From UBA6522 sp965237785 (GTDB lineage: Bacteria > Pseudomonadota > Gammaproteobacteria > Steroidobacterales > Rariloculaceae): a stretch of 64,000 bases of DNA. Location: the NCBI GenBank assembly GCA_965237785.1, contig OZ250159.1, forward strand, positions 124,001-188,000. Reading direction: 5' to 3'. Numbering within the stretch: the first letter of the stretch is position 1; every line of letters begins with the position of its first letter. The translations under genes and the position numbers were made by a program. The notes below the pieces were generated by a model. It saw only the letters and a program-made list of their open reading frames with translations, searched no databases and was not told the DNA's origin. This document shows positions 25,180-33,936 of the stretch, piece by piece.

Positions 25180-26376
25180 TCAGGTCCCGGCGACGCGGAC
25201 GCGTTGCCCGTCCTTGAGCGCGTCCACGTCTCGGCTGACGATGGTCTCGCCGCCAGTGACCCCTTCGAGTATTTCAACGCGCCCGTCGGCCGACTCGCCC
25301 AGCACCACGCGCACGCGGCGCACGACGCCGTCATCGACGCGGAATACAAATGCTGCGCCGCCGGCAGTTTGCACGGCCTCATCCGGTACCAGCAGTTTGG
25401 GCGGCTGGACGAGTTCGGCCTCATCGACGCCTTCCTCCAGAAAAGTCACCGTGCAACTCATGTCCGGCACCAGCCTGAAGTCGCGGTTGTCGATGCTGAC
25501 CTTGACCTGGACCACGGCCCTCTGCCGGTCCGCCGTGGGCACGATCTGCCGTAGCGTGCCGCTGTAGTCGAAGTCAGGGACGGCATCCACACGGATGCTG
25601 GCGGGCTGACCGAGGCGCAACCGCGCAATGTAGCTCTCGTTGATATCCGCTTCCACTTCAAGCGACGTCGGGTCCGCGATGCGCACGATCGAACCTGTGG
25701 ACTGCTGGGACGTGAATCCGCCGGGCGCCACCATCTCGCCGATTTCGATGTTTCGTTCGATGATCACGCCGTCAATGGGCGCACGCACGACGGTATAGTC
25801 CAAGATCGCCTCGGCCGATAGCAGGCGCGCCTCGGCCGTGCCCACCTGAGCCAGCGCGACGGCCCGCTGGGTCTCGGCGGAGTCGTATAACGCCTGCGAC
25901 GTCAGTTGTTCATCGACAAGGCTGGCTTGCCGGTCCAACTCCCGCGCGGCGTCAGCCAACCGCGCTCGTGCCTCGTTGAGCGAAGCCTCGGCCAGGCGTA
26001 CCGATGCCGCGAGATCCTCGCTGTCGAGCACGGCGATGATGTCGCCCGCAGCCACGGTATCGCCTTCGTCCACGGGAAGTTCCACCACCCGGCCGATGAT
26101 CTTGGCGCCCACCGCAGCACGGGCGCGGGCGTAGGTGTAGCCGGTTGCGGTCAACACGGTTGATGCCTGGGTGGGAGTGAGCACCTGAACCCGGGTGGTT
26201 TCCACCTGGGGTAGCAACAGCGGGATCGGCAGACGGAATGCGAAGTAAACAGCGGCTGCAATCAGCGCTCCGCCCAGCAACCAGAACCACCATCGCGCAC
26301 GCCGGGGCGAGTAGTCATCCTCGCTCATCCGCAGCGCCGACAGGTCCGGCCGCTCGTCTTTGTTGCCTTCATTCAT
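25180..26376 (-). CDS. Membrane fusion protein (RND/MacA-type periplasmic adaptor)
   Basis: A 398-residue HlyD-family adaptor. It has a cytoplasmic N-terminus, one transmembrane helix (about residues 29-47), a lipoyl half-motif with VVELPVDEGDTVAAGDIIAV, an alpha-hairpin coiled coil (about residues 110-185), a second lipoyl half with IVRAPIDGVI-like sequence, a beta-barrel and a membrane-proximal domain ending RVRVAGT. It links an inner-membrane transporter to an outer-membrane channel. The expected partners are the ATPase and two permeases ending at 20704, on the same strand but separated by the amidohydrolase and a VapC fragment. The start at 26376 has only a weak AAGAG site. No outer-membrane factor (TolC) gene is seen in the window. 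Confidence 0.9.
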   Translation of the reverse strand: MNEGNKDERPDLSALRMSEDDYSPRRARWWFWLLGGALIAAAVYFAFRLPIPLLLPQVETTRVQVLTPTQASTVLTATGYTYARARAAVGAKIIGRVVELPVDEGDTVAAGDIIAVLDSEDLAASVRLAEASLNEARARLADAARELDRQASLVDEQLTSQALYDSAETQRAVALAQVGTAEARLLSAEAILDYTVVRAPIDGVIIERNIEIGEMVAPGGFTSQQSTGSIVRIADPTSLEVEADINESYIARLRLGQPASIRVDAVPDFDYSGTLRQIVPTADRQRAVVQVKVSIDNRDFRLVPDMSCTVTFLEEGVDEAELVQPPKLLVPDEAVQTAGGAAFVFRVDDGVVRRVRVVLGESADGRVEILEGVTGGETIVSRDVDALKDGQRVRVAGT

Positions 26377-26510
26377 GGCTAACTCTTTACTCCCGTGAAC
26401 CGCGGCGAAGTAGATTGTACTCACCGCCACGATGAGTGTGGCAGTATCCGCATAATTCAGCCGCGTGGGTACCTCGCGGCGATGTCCGACCCTTGCCGGA
26501 GGAAAACGAC

Positions 26511-29060
26511 ATGAAGCACCCATTCCAGGTTCAATTCTTGCTGTGGCTGGCGCCGCTGACGTTGATCGCGCCGGTTTTCGCACAGGATGCCGACGAGGCC
26601 GAGGACGAGGACGACGATCGCGAGACGATTGCCGCACTCACCGAGAACAGTGACCGCTTCGACGGCTTGTTCACTCTCTACCGCGACCGTGACACCGGCG
26701 AGACGCACATGGCGATCATGCCGGAGCAGTTGGGTCGGGAGTATATCTACTTCGCCGTGAGTACCAACGGCGTGGTGGAGGGCGGACACTTCAGGGGTGG
26801 CTACCGGGAGAACCGAGTGTTCTCGCTATCGCGTCACTTCGATCGCATCGAAATTCGCGCCGAGAATGCCGCCTTCTACTTTGATCCCGAGAGCCCGCTG
26901 AGCCGCGCGGCCGATGCCAACATCAGCCCGGGTCTTGTGGCTTCGGAGCCAATTGCCGCCGAGGACGAGGACACCGGCGCCATGCTCATCGCCGTGGACG
27001 ATCTGTTCGCCAGCGAAACGCTGGCGCAAGTCAAGGCCTCGCCGAATCCCGATCGCGGCGATCGGGACGAGTTCGAACTCGGCGACCTGAGCGGTGAGAA
27101 GAGCAAGATCACGGAAATCCGCAATTACCCGCTGAACACGGACGTGCAGGTTGAGTACGTCTACGAAAATTCCGCGCCCGTGGTTTCCGGCGATGCCGAC
27201 GTGACCGATAGCCGTTACGTGAGCATTTTCATGCAGCACTCTCTGATCGAGATGCCGCGGAGCGACTACGAACCGCGATTCACCGACCACCGCATGGGCT
27301 ATTTCGCGGAGGAGGTCACGGATCTTACCGACGATACGGTGACGCCGTTTCGCGACCTGGTGCAGCGCTGGCACCTGGTCAAGCGCGACCCCTCGGCCGC
27401 GATATCCGAACCGGTCGAACCCATCGTCTGGTGGATCGAGAACACCACCCCGATGGAATTTCGCGAATCGATTCGCGAGGGCGTCCTCGCCTGGAATCTG
27501 TCGTTCGAAAAAATCGGCTTCCGCAACGCCTTGGAGGTACGGGTACAGCCCGATGACGCGAATTGGGATGCCGGCGATATCCGCTACAACGTGCTGCGCT
27601 GGACGTCATCTCCGAACCCGCCGTTTTCCGGTTACGGGCCGTCGTTCACGAATCCGCGCACCGGACAGATCATCGGCGCGGACATCATGCTGGAGTACTC
27701 CGGCGTGACGCGGCGCGTGCATTACCAGCGCATCCTCGACAATCTGGACAACTCGCAAGTGCCGGCGCGCCTTGAGCCCGGCTACTGCTCCTTCGGGCAC
27801 GAACTGCACCTGAGCCAGGTCTTCGGCCGATTCGCCGTGGACGCCCTGCAGATGGGTGCCGCGGCGGAAGAACAGTTGGTCCATGAATTTCTCGTCGATC
27901 TCGTATTGCACGAGGTGGGGCACACTCTGGGCTTTGCGCACAACTTCGCGGCATCCAACATGCTGGCGCTGGACGAGATCTACGACCCGGAGTTGGTTGC
28001 AGAGCGGAGTTTGCAAGCATCGGTGATGGACTACACCGACATCCATATTGCCACGGGAGGGCGCGAGCAGACGGCGTATTTCGGGATCAAGCCCGGTGCG
28101 TATGACGACTGGATCGTTGAATACAGCTATTCGGCCGCGTCGGCCGATGCCGAGACTGAGGAGGAGCGGTTGCGCGCGATCGCGAACCGTTCAACCGAAG
28201 CGCAATTGCTTTTCGGCACCGACGATCACGTCATGCGCGCCCCGGGCTGGGCGATGGACCCGCGCGTGCACTGGTACGATCTGACCAGCGATCCGGTGGG
28301 TTATGCCGAGGATCGATTGAACCTGATCGAGGAGTTGCTGAGTACCGCCAGAGAGAAGAATTCCACTGAAGGCGAGTCGTATCACCAGTTGCGGGACGCC
28401 TACGCGGTCATGCTGTCCCAGTTCTCTCGCTCCATCGGCGTGCTGACGCACCAGATCGGCGGCGTCTACGTGAATCGTTCCGTGGTCGGCCAGCCCGGCG
28501 CCGATGTGCCCTTCCTGCCCGTCAGCCTGGAGAACCAGCAACAGGCCATGGACGGGCTGGCGAACCACTTGTTCTCTCCCGGCGCGCTCGAGAGCTCGCA
28601 TGAGTTGTACGGTTACCTGCAGGCGCAGCGCCGGCTGTGGGATTTCTGGGGCGATACGGAGGATCCGAAGGTCCATCGTATGTTGCTGTCGATCCAGCGC
28701 GGCGTGCTCGCCCACCTGTTGCACCCGACCGTGATGACGCGTATCACCGACTCGCGCCTCTACGGTAACGAATACGCGCTGCCGGACATGATGGAGGATC
28801 TTACGGCTGCCATATTCGACGCCGACAGACGCGGCGACGTCAACACCTTTCGCCAGAACCTGCAGGTCGAGTACGTGACCAGGTTGACCGATATCGTCAA
28901 TGGTGACGACCATGACTACCCGTCGCAATCGATGGCGCTATACCAGTTGCGGCAGGTGGAACAAATGTTGCGGGGCAAGCGCGGCGGCAACCTGGAGACC
29001 CGGGCACACACCCAGAATATCTTGTACATTATCCGCAGGGCCCTGGAAGAGGACGCTTAG
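26511..29060 (+). CDS. Secreted zinc-dependent metalloprotease (DUF5117/DUF4953 type)
   Basis: An 849-residue exported protein. The signal peptide ends APVFAQ, followed by an acidic linker and a DUF5117-like region with EYIYFAVSTNGVVEGG. The catalytic metzincin-type motif HEVGHTLGFAHNF begins at residue 467, and the downstream SVMDYTD supplies the Met-turn expected of this class. The C-terminal third is helical and matches the DUF4953 extension. Members are large periplasmic or outer-membrane-associated proteases of unknown substrate. ATG 26511 follows CCGGAGG, and earlier codons in the frame lack a leader. It precedes the secreted FAH-fold gene by 49 bp on the same strand. Confidence 0.9.
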   Translation: MKHPFQVQFLLWLAPLTLIAPVFAQDADEAEDEDDDRETIAALTENSDRFDGLFTLYRDRDTGETHMAIMPEQLGREYIYFAVSTNGVVEGGHFRGGYRENRVFSLSRHFDRIEIRAENAAFYFDPESPLSRAADANISPGLVASEPIAAEDEDTGAMLIAVDDLFASETLAQVKASPNPDRGDRDEFELGDLSGEKSKITEIRNYPLNTDVQVEYVYENSAPVVSGDADVTDSRYVSIFMQHSLIEMPRSDYEPRFTDHRMGYFAEEVTDLTDDTVTPFRDLVQRWHLVKRDPSAAISEPVEPIVWWIENTTPMEFRESIREGVLAWNLSFEKIGFRNALEVRVQPDDANWDAGDIRYNVLRWTSSPNPPFSGYGPSFTNPRTGQIIGADIMLEYSGVTRRVHYQRILDNLDNSQVPARLEPGYCSFGHELHLSQVFGRFAVDALQMGAAAEEQLVHEFLVDLVLHEVGHTLGFAHNFAASNMLALDEIYDPELVAERSLQASVMDYTDIHIATGGREQTAYFGIKPGAYDDWIVEYSYSAASADAETEEERLRAIANRSTEAQLLFGTDDHVMRAPGWAMDPRVHWYDLTSDPVGYAEDRLNLIEELLSTAREKNSTEGESYHQLRDAYAVMLSQFSRSIGVLTHQIGGVYVNRSVVGQPGADVPFLPVSLENQQQAMDGLANHLFSPGALESSHELYGYLQAQRRLWDFWGDTEDPKVHRMLLSIQRGVLAHLLHPTVMTRITDSRLYGNEYALPDMMEDLTAAIFDADRRGDVNTFRQNLQVEYVTRLTDIVNGDDHDYPSQSMALYQLRQVEQMLRGKRGGNLETRAHTQNILYIIRRALEEDA

Positions 29061-29109
29061 CCGGAATACATTTCAGGGTTCCCGCACAAACAACATCAGG
29101 GGAAAAATC

Positions 29110-30162
29110 ATGAGCCGATTGCCATTCCTGGCCGCCGTCCTGGTCGCCGTGCCGTCACTGGTCCTGGGACAGGACGTTGTGCCCTTCAAGCTTGGAACGT
29201 TCGAGGACGGTGGCGAGCAATACCTGGGCCTCGTTCTCGACGATACGCGTGTTGCCCACATCGTCCAGGCCAACGAGGCGCTTGGCGGCGAGCGCCCTGC
29301 GATGCCGGCGAACATGACGGATCTCATCGTTCGATATGATGAGTTGGCGCCTCGCCTGCGCGCGATCGCAGCCGCGGAAGCGTCCGATTCGGACGCCGCG
29401 TACGTCAAGGACGTAAGCGACGTTAACGTGCTGCCGCCCATGCGGCCGCACATCATCTACAACGCGGCGTCGAACTACCCGCTGCACTCCGCCGAGATGT
29501 CAGGACGTCCGGGGGAGATTGTCGAGGGGCCGATTCCGGATCCGATTCCGGGTATCTGGGAACGTACGCCGAATGACCGCAGGCAAAACCCCTATATCTT
29601 CCTCAAGATGGCCAATACGATCATCGCGGACGGTGAGGCGATCCGCGTCCCGCCCGAGCGCTCGAATGTGGATTGGGAGTGCGAGTTGGCGGTAGTGATC
29701 GGGACACCGGCGAGCCGGGTCGCGGTCGCGGACGCCGAAGAGTACATCTTCGGCTACACGCTCGAGAACGACGTCTCGGATCGAGGCGGTCGCGGCGATG
29801 GCCGGATGGGAACGGATTGGTTCCTGCAGAAGAACCACGACACGTTTGCACCGCTCGGACCCTTCATCGTTCCAAAGGAGTTCGTGCCCGAGCCGATGAA
29901 TCTCAGGCAGACCTTGACGTTGAGCGGCAACGTGATGCAGGACTCAAACACCGGCCGCATGACCCACGATATCTACGATCTGTTGAGCTATGTCTCCCAC
30001 ATCGCCACGATGCAGCCGGGCGATATCTACGCGATGGGCAGTCCTTCGGGAGTCGGCACCGCCCGCGAGACGCCGATCTACATGCAGCCGGGCGATACCG
30101 CCGTGTGCGAGATCGAGAGCATCGGAACGCTAACCAATCCGGTGGTCGGTTCGGAGGGATAG
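29110..30162 (+). CDS. Fumarylacetoacetate hydrolase-fold protein with a signal peptide
   Basis: A 350-residue FAH-superfamily protein. The catalytic domain spans about residues 120-350. Metal ligands are suggested by the E-x-E in VDWECELAVVIG and by the Asp in YTLENDVSDRG, followed by DWFLQKNHDTFAPLGPF and the IYAMGSPSGVGT loop typical of the fold. Such enzymes hydrolyse or decarboxylate acylpyruvates and related diketo acids. Most are cytoplasmic, but this one begins MSRLPFLAAVLVAVPSLVLG and is predicted to be exported, which is unusual. The ATG at 29110 follows CAGGGGAAAAA. It is followed by a convergent pair of membrane-protein genes. Confidence 0.88.
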   Translation: MSRLPFLAAVLVAVPSLVLGQDVVPFKLGTFEDGGEQYLGLVLDDTRVAHIVQANEALGGERPAMPANMTDLIVRYDELAPRLRAIAAAEASDSDAAYVKDVSDVNVLPPMRPHIIYNAASNYPLHSAEMSGRPGEIVEGPIPDPIPGIWERTPNDRRQNPYIFLKMANTIIADGEAIRVPPERSNVDWECELAVVIGTPASRVAVADAEEYIFGYTLENDVSDRGGRGDGRMGTDWFLQKNHDTFAPLGPFIVPKEFVPEPMNLRQTLTLSGNVMQDSNTGRMTHDIYDLLSYVSHIATMQPGDIYAMGSPSGVGTARETPIYMQPGDTAVCEIESIGTLTNPVVGSEG

Positions 30163-30232
30163 CCCGCGACTCTCACCGGTTTCCTGCTGCAGCCACCGGT
30201 CCGCCCCGATTGGCGGCGCGTCTTGGCGTGGC

Positions 30233-30706
30233 TTATGGAAAGCCGATCAATCTCCCTCCGAGAGAAACGCTGAACCATAGCGACAGCGACGTAAGGGCTA
30301 CCAGGGCGCGCTTCGGTCCGGCGATCATTGGGTCCGACAAGGCACGCCGGCGAATCGTGAACGTGAACACGAGCACCGATCCGAGGGACGCCAGCTTTAT
30401 CCAGAACGGCGTCAGGTAGTAGTACTTGGTCGCGAAGCACATGAACAGCCAGGGTCCGGTCAGCAGCATGATGGCGATGCCGGTCAGCAGCAACGGTTCG
30501 GCGCCGCGAGCGAGTTGCGGTACGGGCCGACGGGTCAGGCCCAGGCCCAGCAGGCGAAGGTCGACCACCAGCACGGCGCCACCGATGATCGCGAGGCCAA
30601 GCAGGTGAAGCGTCGCGATCACGGGAAAGAGCCACGGCGAGCTGCGCATCTCGATGAGCAGCGGCGAGTGTTCCAGCCAGTAGAAGATCTCCAGCAGCGA
30701 CATCAT
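30233..30706 (-). CDS. Four-helix membrane protein, DUF6644-like
   Basis: A 157-residue integral membrane protein with four hydrophobic helices (about residues 24-46, 68-90, 100-118 and 133-152). The pattern SLLEIFYWLEHSPL followed by LHLLGLAIIGGAVLVVDLRL recurs in the preceding gene, so the two are tandem paralogues. I associate the pattern with the uncharacterised DUF6644 family; this comes from memory. Histidines in helix 1 (ATLHLLG) could bind heme or metal, but that is only inference. The ATG at 30706 overlaps the upstream gene's stop (ATGA), so the pair is co-translated. Confidence 0.7.
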   Translation of the reverse strand: MMSLLEIFYWLEHSPLLIEMRSSPWLFPVIATLHLLGLAIIGGAVLVVDLRLLGLGLTRRPVPQLARGAEPLLLTGIAIMLLTGPWLFMCFATKYYYLTPFWIKLASLGSVLVFTFTIRRRALSDPMIAGPKRALVALTSLSLWFSVSLGGRLIGFP

Positions 30707-31206
30707 TCAAACCAGTACTGCTGATAGGGAATCATGCGACCGGCGACGAGCATGCCGACCCAGAGCATCAGCGTCAGCCCGCCGGCAACACGTGCCGCGG
30801 TGGGCGGGACAGGGTCTGAATCCCATTCGTCGATCCGTCGTCCAACACTCCGGTAAAACAGCCATACCGTGATTCCGGCGACGAGCAGCATCCCCATCTT
30901 GGCGCGAAAGAACAGGTTGACGTACTTGTCTACCGGCGCGGCATAGAACATGAGCGACCCGCTGGCGGCCATCAGCAAGAAACCGCCGGTGGTCCACGGC
31001 AGCAGTTGCGACAGGAATTCCGATACCGGCACGCGCCGCATCGCGAGGCCCAGAAGGCGCAGATCGACGATCAACGCCGTCCCGAAGAATAAGCCGAGCG
31101 TGAGGACGTGCATGGCCAGAATCGAGAGGTAGAAATAGTGCGACTCGCGCAAGGCAATGCTGGCCGGCGTCGCCTCCAACCATTGGCAGAATTCAAGCAA
31201 TGACAC
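30703..31206 (-). CDS. Four-helix membrane protein, DUF6644-like, paralogue
   Basis: A 167-residue integral membrane protein that aligns along its length with the next gene: SLLEFCQWLEATPASIALR, then ILAMHVLTLGLFFGTALIVDLRL and RRVPVSEF. Four helices are predicted. The start is a GTG at 31206; no in-frame ATG is available near the conserved SLLEF opening, so the non-standard start is well supported. Its 3' end overlaps the next gene by 4 bp. It is followed upstream by a DUF6152 gene on the same strand. A heterodimeric membrane unit is the simplest inference. Confidence 0.7.
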   Translation of the reverse strand: MSLLEFCQWLEATPASIALRESHYFYLSILAMHVLTLGLFFGTALIVDLRLLGLAMRRVPVSEFLSQLLPWTTGGFLLMAASGSLMFYAAPVDKYVNLFFRAKMGMLLVAGITVWLFYRSVGRRIDEWDSDPVPPTAARVAGGLTLMLWVGMLVAGRMIPYQQYWFE

Positions 31207-31295
31207 CGCTCATCAAGCTTCTTCTGCGAGGCGAGATTAAGTGGGCAAATGTTGCCCGCAGGCGCCCACGGTTGCAGATTGGTGACCGACGCGGG

Positions 31296-31727
31296 CTAAT
31301 GATCGCCGTCGGGTCGCGGGTTGCCGTCGGCGCCGGGCGCCGAACCGCCCATGAACACCTTTCGGCCATCCAGATATTCGAAGAATACCGCTACGCCCTT
31401 GTTCTCACCGCTCTTTGCCTGATAGGCGAAGACCTTGATCTCCGATCCCACCGGCAACGTATCCCTGGTCAGGCCGTGCCTGAATAGATTGACCGGCGGT
31501 CCGCCTTCGAAGCCCCAGTTGGTGACGGAGCCGTCGTCGTTGGTTACGTCCACCCACAGCCAGGAGTGCGGATTGGTCAACTCCACCTTTGTGACAACGC
31601 CCTGCATGTTGAGCGGCGCGGTTTCGTCGTACGCCGCCGCGAACGAGTGGTGCGCCGCCGCGGTCCCGGCAGTGAGCCAAGCCGCGATGCCCGCGATCGT
31701 CAGGGCCAGTCCGAGTACTTTCTTCAT
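31296..31727 (-). CDS. DUF6152-family periplasmic protein
   Basis: A 143-residue exported protein. The signal peptide MKKVLGLALTIAGIAAWLTA is cleaved before AAAHHSFAAAYDE. The mature protein has the AHHSFAAxYD start, the GVVTKVELTNPHSWLWVDV strand and W-x-F-E-x-x-P-P-x-x-L-F-R-x-G block that I recognise as DUF6152. The conserved His residues at the mature N-terminus (HHSF) look metal-binding. Function is not established. The ATG at 31727 follows AGGGGAGCG. It lies 17 bp after the secreted gene upstream, consistent with one operon with the DUF6644-like genes. Confidence 0.8.
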   Translation of the reverse strand: MKKVLGLALTIAGIAAWLTAGTAAAHHSFAAAYDETAPLNMQGVVTKVELTNPHSWLWVDVTNDDGSVTNWGFEGGPPVNLFRHGLTRDTLPVGSEIKVFAYQAKSGENKGVAVFFEYLDGRKVFMGGSAPGADGNPRPDGDH

Positions 31728-31744
31728 GATTCGCTCCCCTGTCG

Positions 31745-32860
31745 TTACTCGGTCTCCTGAGTGGCCCGATACTCCGCCGCCCGGACTCTGGCCCCTCTAA
31801 GAACGTTGATGATGCCATAGTTCTGTTCGTGGCAGGCGAATTCGAACAACCCCGGCGGATCCATCATTGGCCAGGGGATCTCGATGCTCCAGGGGGTCTC
31901 CCATGTGGTGGGATCCGTGATCGTGGCTTCGTAGAGTAGCGTGTCGTCCGCGACGCGGGTGAGCCGTTCCTCAAGATGGAGATTTTCGTCGGAGCCGTCC
32001 CATTTGCGGTTCTTGTGGAAATTCGTCGTTTCGATGACCAGGGTGTCGCCCTCCCATCGCGCGCGCGAGTCCCCGAGATAGCCGCGCACCGAATCCGGAG
32101 CATGAGGTGAACCGTCGAGGTGCAAGATTCGCACATCGCTGTTGGCCTGGGTGAGGAGAATCACGGCTTCGGGCGTCTGCACGATCTGGGACTGACCGGT
32201 ATTCTGCCGAAACGGCACTCGTGGCGGTCCCTGGTTGCCCTGAATGCAGCGCTCGTATAGTCCCCGGGATTCGAGCGTATGCCGGCGCGCCTGTTCCTGG
32301 AGACGCGCTTGGCCTTCAGGCGTCAGCGGCGGGACCTTGCCGTCGGGGGGATCCACGACAAGCGACGTTCTGAGATTCGGCCGGATCGGGCTCTGCCAGT
32401 TATCCATCCCGAACTCGGTCCAGTCATAGTGCACGGTGGCCGGGTCCACCGAAGCGTCCCGGGTCGCCCAACGGATGAACGCCGTGATGGCTTCGTCTTC
32501 GGTATATAGCGCCGTTCCCGCCAACTCATCGGGGCGTTCCAGCGGCACGTAGGCCACGTTCAGCCAGTAGCCGGCCAGATCCGGATCGCCCCACGGCGTT
32601 CGCGGCGGCTCCCCCCGCGGTGCGTTGGGATCCCAGATTCGCTGGGTGGATTCCTCCATGAACGCCTCGGCTTCTTCCCTGAAGTAGGCGTAGGTCGAAT
32701 CGGACGTGTGCGGGGACGCGGCCCGGGCCGCCTCAACGGTCTCTTGAGATTGCTGGTTGATCAGGGCCGATGGCGGCGGAGATTGGCCGCTCGCCGGGAA
32801 CGCCGCTAGCGCGGCGATGACGGAGGTCAGCGCAACGCCGAGGGAAGTTCCATTCATCAT
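31745..32860 (-). CDS. Secreted protein of unknown function, paralogue of its upstream neighbour
   Basis: A 371-residue exported protein with a signal peptide ending FPASGQ. The second half contains RVPFRQNTGQSQIVQTPEAV, ILHLDGSPH, the W-E-G-D-T-L-V-I-E-T-T-N-F block and DENLHLEERLTRVADDTLLYEATITDP. The same order of blocks occurs in the upstream gene (WEGNTLVVDVQGFN and DALHVVERWTP). I do not recognise an enzyme family; the pattern is common in secreted proteins of marine gammaproteobacteria and acidobacteria next to DUF6152 genes. The first ATG at 32923 overlaps the previous gene; 32860, 28 bp after its stop, was chosen because it begins the signal peptide, but no clear ribosome binding site is present. 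Confidence 0.7.
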   Translation of the reverse strand: MMNGTSLGVALTSVIAALAAFPASGQSPPPSALINQQSQETVEAARAASPHTSDSTYAYFREEAEAFMEESTQRIWDPNAPRGEPPRTPWGDPDLAGYWLNVAYVPLERPDELAGTALYTEDEAITAFIRWATRDASVDPATVHYDWTEFGMDNWQSPIRPNLRTSLVVDPPDGKVPPLTPEGQARLQEQARRHTLESRGLYERCIQGNQGPPRVPFRQNTGQSQIVQTPEAVILLTQANSDVRILHLDGSPHAPDSVRGYLGDSRARWEGDTLVIETTNFHKNRKWDGSDENLHLEERLTRVADDTLLYEATITDPTTWETPWSIEIPWPMMDPPGLFEFACHEQNYGIINVLRGARVRAAEYRATQETE

Positions 32861-32888
32861 ATCGGCCCGTTCCGTCTCGACTACCTCG

Positions 32889-33800
32889 TTACCTATCTTG
32901 ATCATTGGAGACGTCCTCGTCATAGAATCCGAGCGGTTTGTACATCATCGGCTCGACGATCGGAATGCACTGAAACTCCTTGAGTTTGGCGTTCGTATCG
33001 ACATGCCGATAAAGCATGAAACCGATATTCCACGGCCGCGTGAATACATTGGGATCCTCGATGGTTGCCTCGTATCGCATGTGCCATGGGCTGACGGGTG
33101 TCCATCGTTCGACAACGTGCAATGCGTCGCTGGCGAAATTGCCTTCGCGATCGAACCAGGTGTGTTCGTTGAAACCCTGGACGTCGACGACCAGCGTATT
33201 GCCCTCCCAATGGCCGTTGGAGGTGCCCATCCAGGATTGGTCGTATGCCGGGCGATCCTCGTCCATGTAGACCGTCCGATAGGCGCCCTTGTACTCGTAG
33301 ACGATGAGCATCTGTTCCGGCGTCTGGAAAATCTGCAACGGATACGGCATGTAGTTTGCGCGCGGGACGCCTGCGCGAAAACACTGCAATTCCGGATCAC
33401 CGGTATCGAAGCGGCTGGGATCGTTGCTGACGTTGACGACCGCCCGATTTTCAAGATTCCTTTGCTGCGCCGCCGCCGCCCATTCCCGGTAGGGAAGTTC
33501 ATCGCCCTCGACGATGCCGAATCCCGCCCGTCCGGCTCCCCAGGCGCCGGTGATCTCCGCAAACGGACCCGGCTGCACGGAGTGGGAGAGAATGTTCCAG
33601 TTCGCCGTCGTGAAGGATTGCCAAATTCCGCTGATGTCGGGGGTCCCGTGCGTCGTGCGCGGTGGCGCATAGTCCGGGAACGGCTCATGGATCGGCGTCT
33701 GGGCCGCGCCCGCGCCGGAAAGGATTGCGAGGATCGCCACGGTAGCGGATTGGCGAGCTATCCGGGTTAAGGGGACATCTCTCGGTCGGATGTTTTTCAA
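32889..33800 (-). CDS. Secreted protein of unknown function (WEGNTLVV repeat-sheet family)
   Basis: A 303-residue exported protein with signal peptide ending GAGAAQ and then a DISGIWQ motif. Core blocks are PLQIFQTPEQMLIVYEYKG, the WMGTSNGHWEGNTLVVDV segment and WFDREGNFASDALHVVERWT, all beta-strand-like, suggesting a beta-propeller or sandwich. No catalytic motif is identifiable. The frame has no ATG before the domain; the likely start is the TTG at 33800, which is preceded by AGGGAAG at seven bases, a good ribosome binding site. It heads a minus-strand series with its paralogue, DUF6152 and two DUF6644-like genes. Confidence 0.7.
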   Translation of the reverse strand: MKNIRPRDVPLTRIARQSATVAILAILSGAGAAQTPIHEPFPDYAPPRTTHGTPDISGIWQSFTTANWNILSHSVQPGPFAEITGAWGAGRAGFGIVEGDELPYREWAAAAQQRNLENRAVVNVSNDPSRFDTGDPELQCFRAGVPRANYMPYPLQIFQTPEQMLIVYEYKGAYRTVYMDEDRPAYDQSWMGTSNGHWEGNTLVVDVQGFNEHTWFDREGNFASDALHVVERWTPVSPWHMRYEATIEDPNVFTRPWNIGFMLYRHVDTNAKLKEFQCIPIVEPMMYKPLGFYDEDVSNDQDR

Positions 33801-33887
33801 ATTCGTGACTTCCCTGATTCACAGGATAAGTCATTCTATCGCGTTAGACGTGTCTTACGACGACTATCGGAGCGGCGTCGGGATCAA

Positions 33888-33918
33888 AAAAACCCGAGCG
33901 CGCCGCGCTCGGGTTTTA
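33888..33918. terminator. Bidirectional rho-independent terminator
   Basis: AAAACCCGAGCG (33889-33900) and CGCTCGGGTTTT (33906-33917) form a 12-13 bp GC-rich stem with a 3-nt loop. A-runs and T-runs flank it on both strands, so it can stop transcription from the TonB-box repeat gene (minus) and any plus-strand readthrough. It separates that gene from the secreted-protein operon. Confidence 0.9.
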
Positions 33919-33936
33919 CCGGGATGGGTACAGGGG

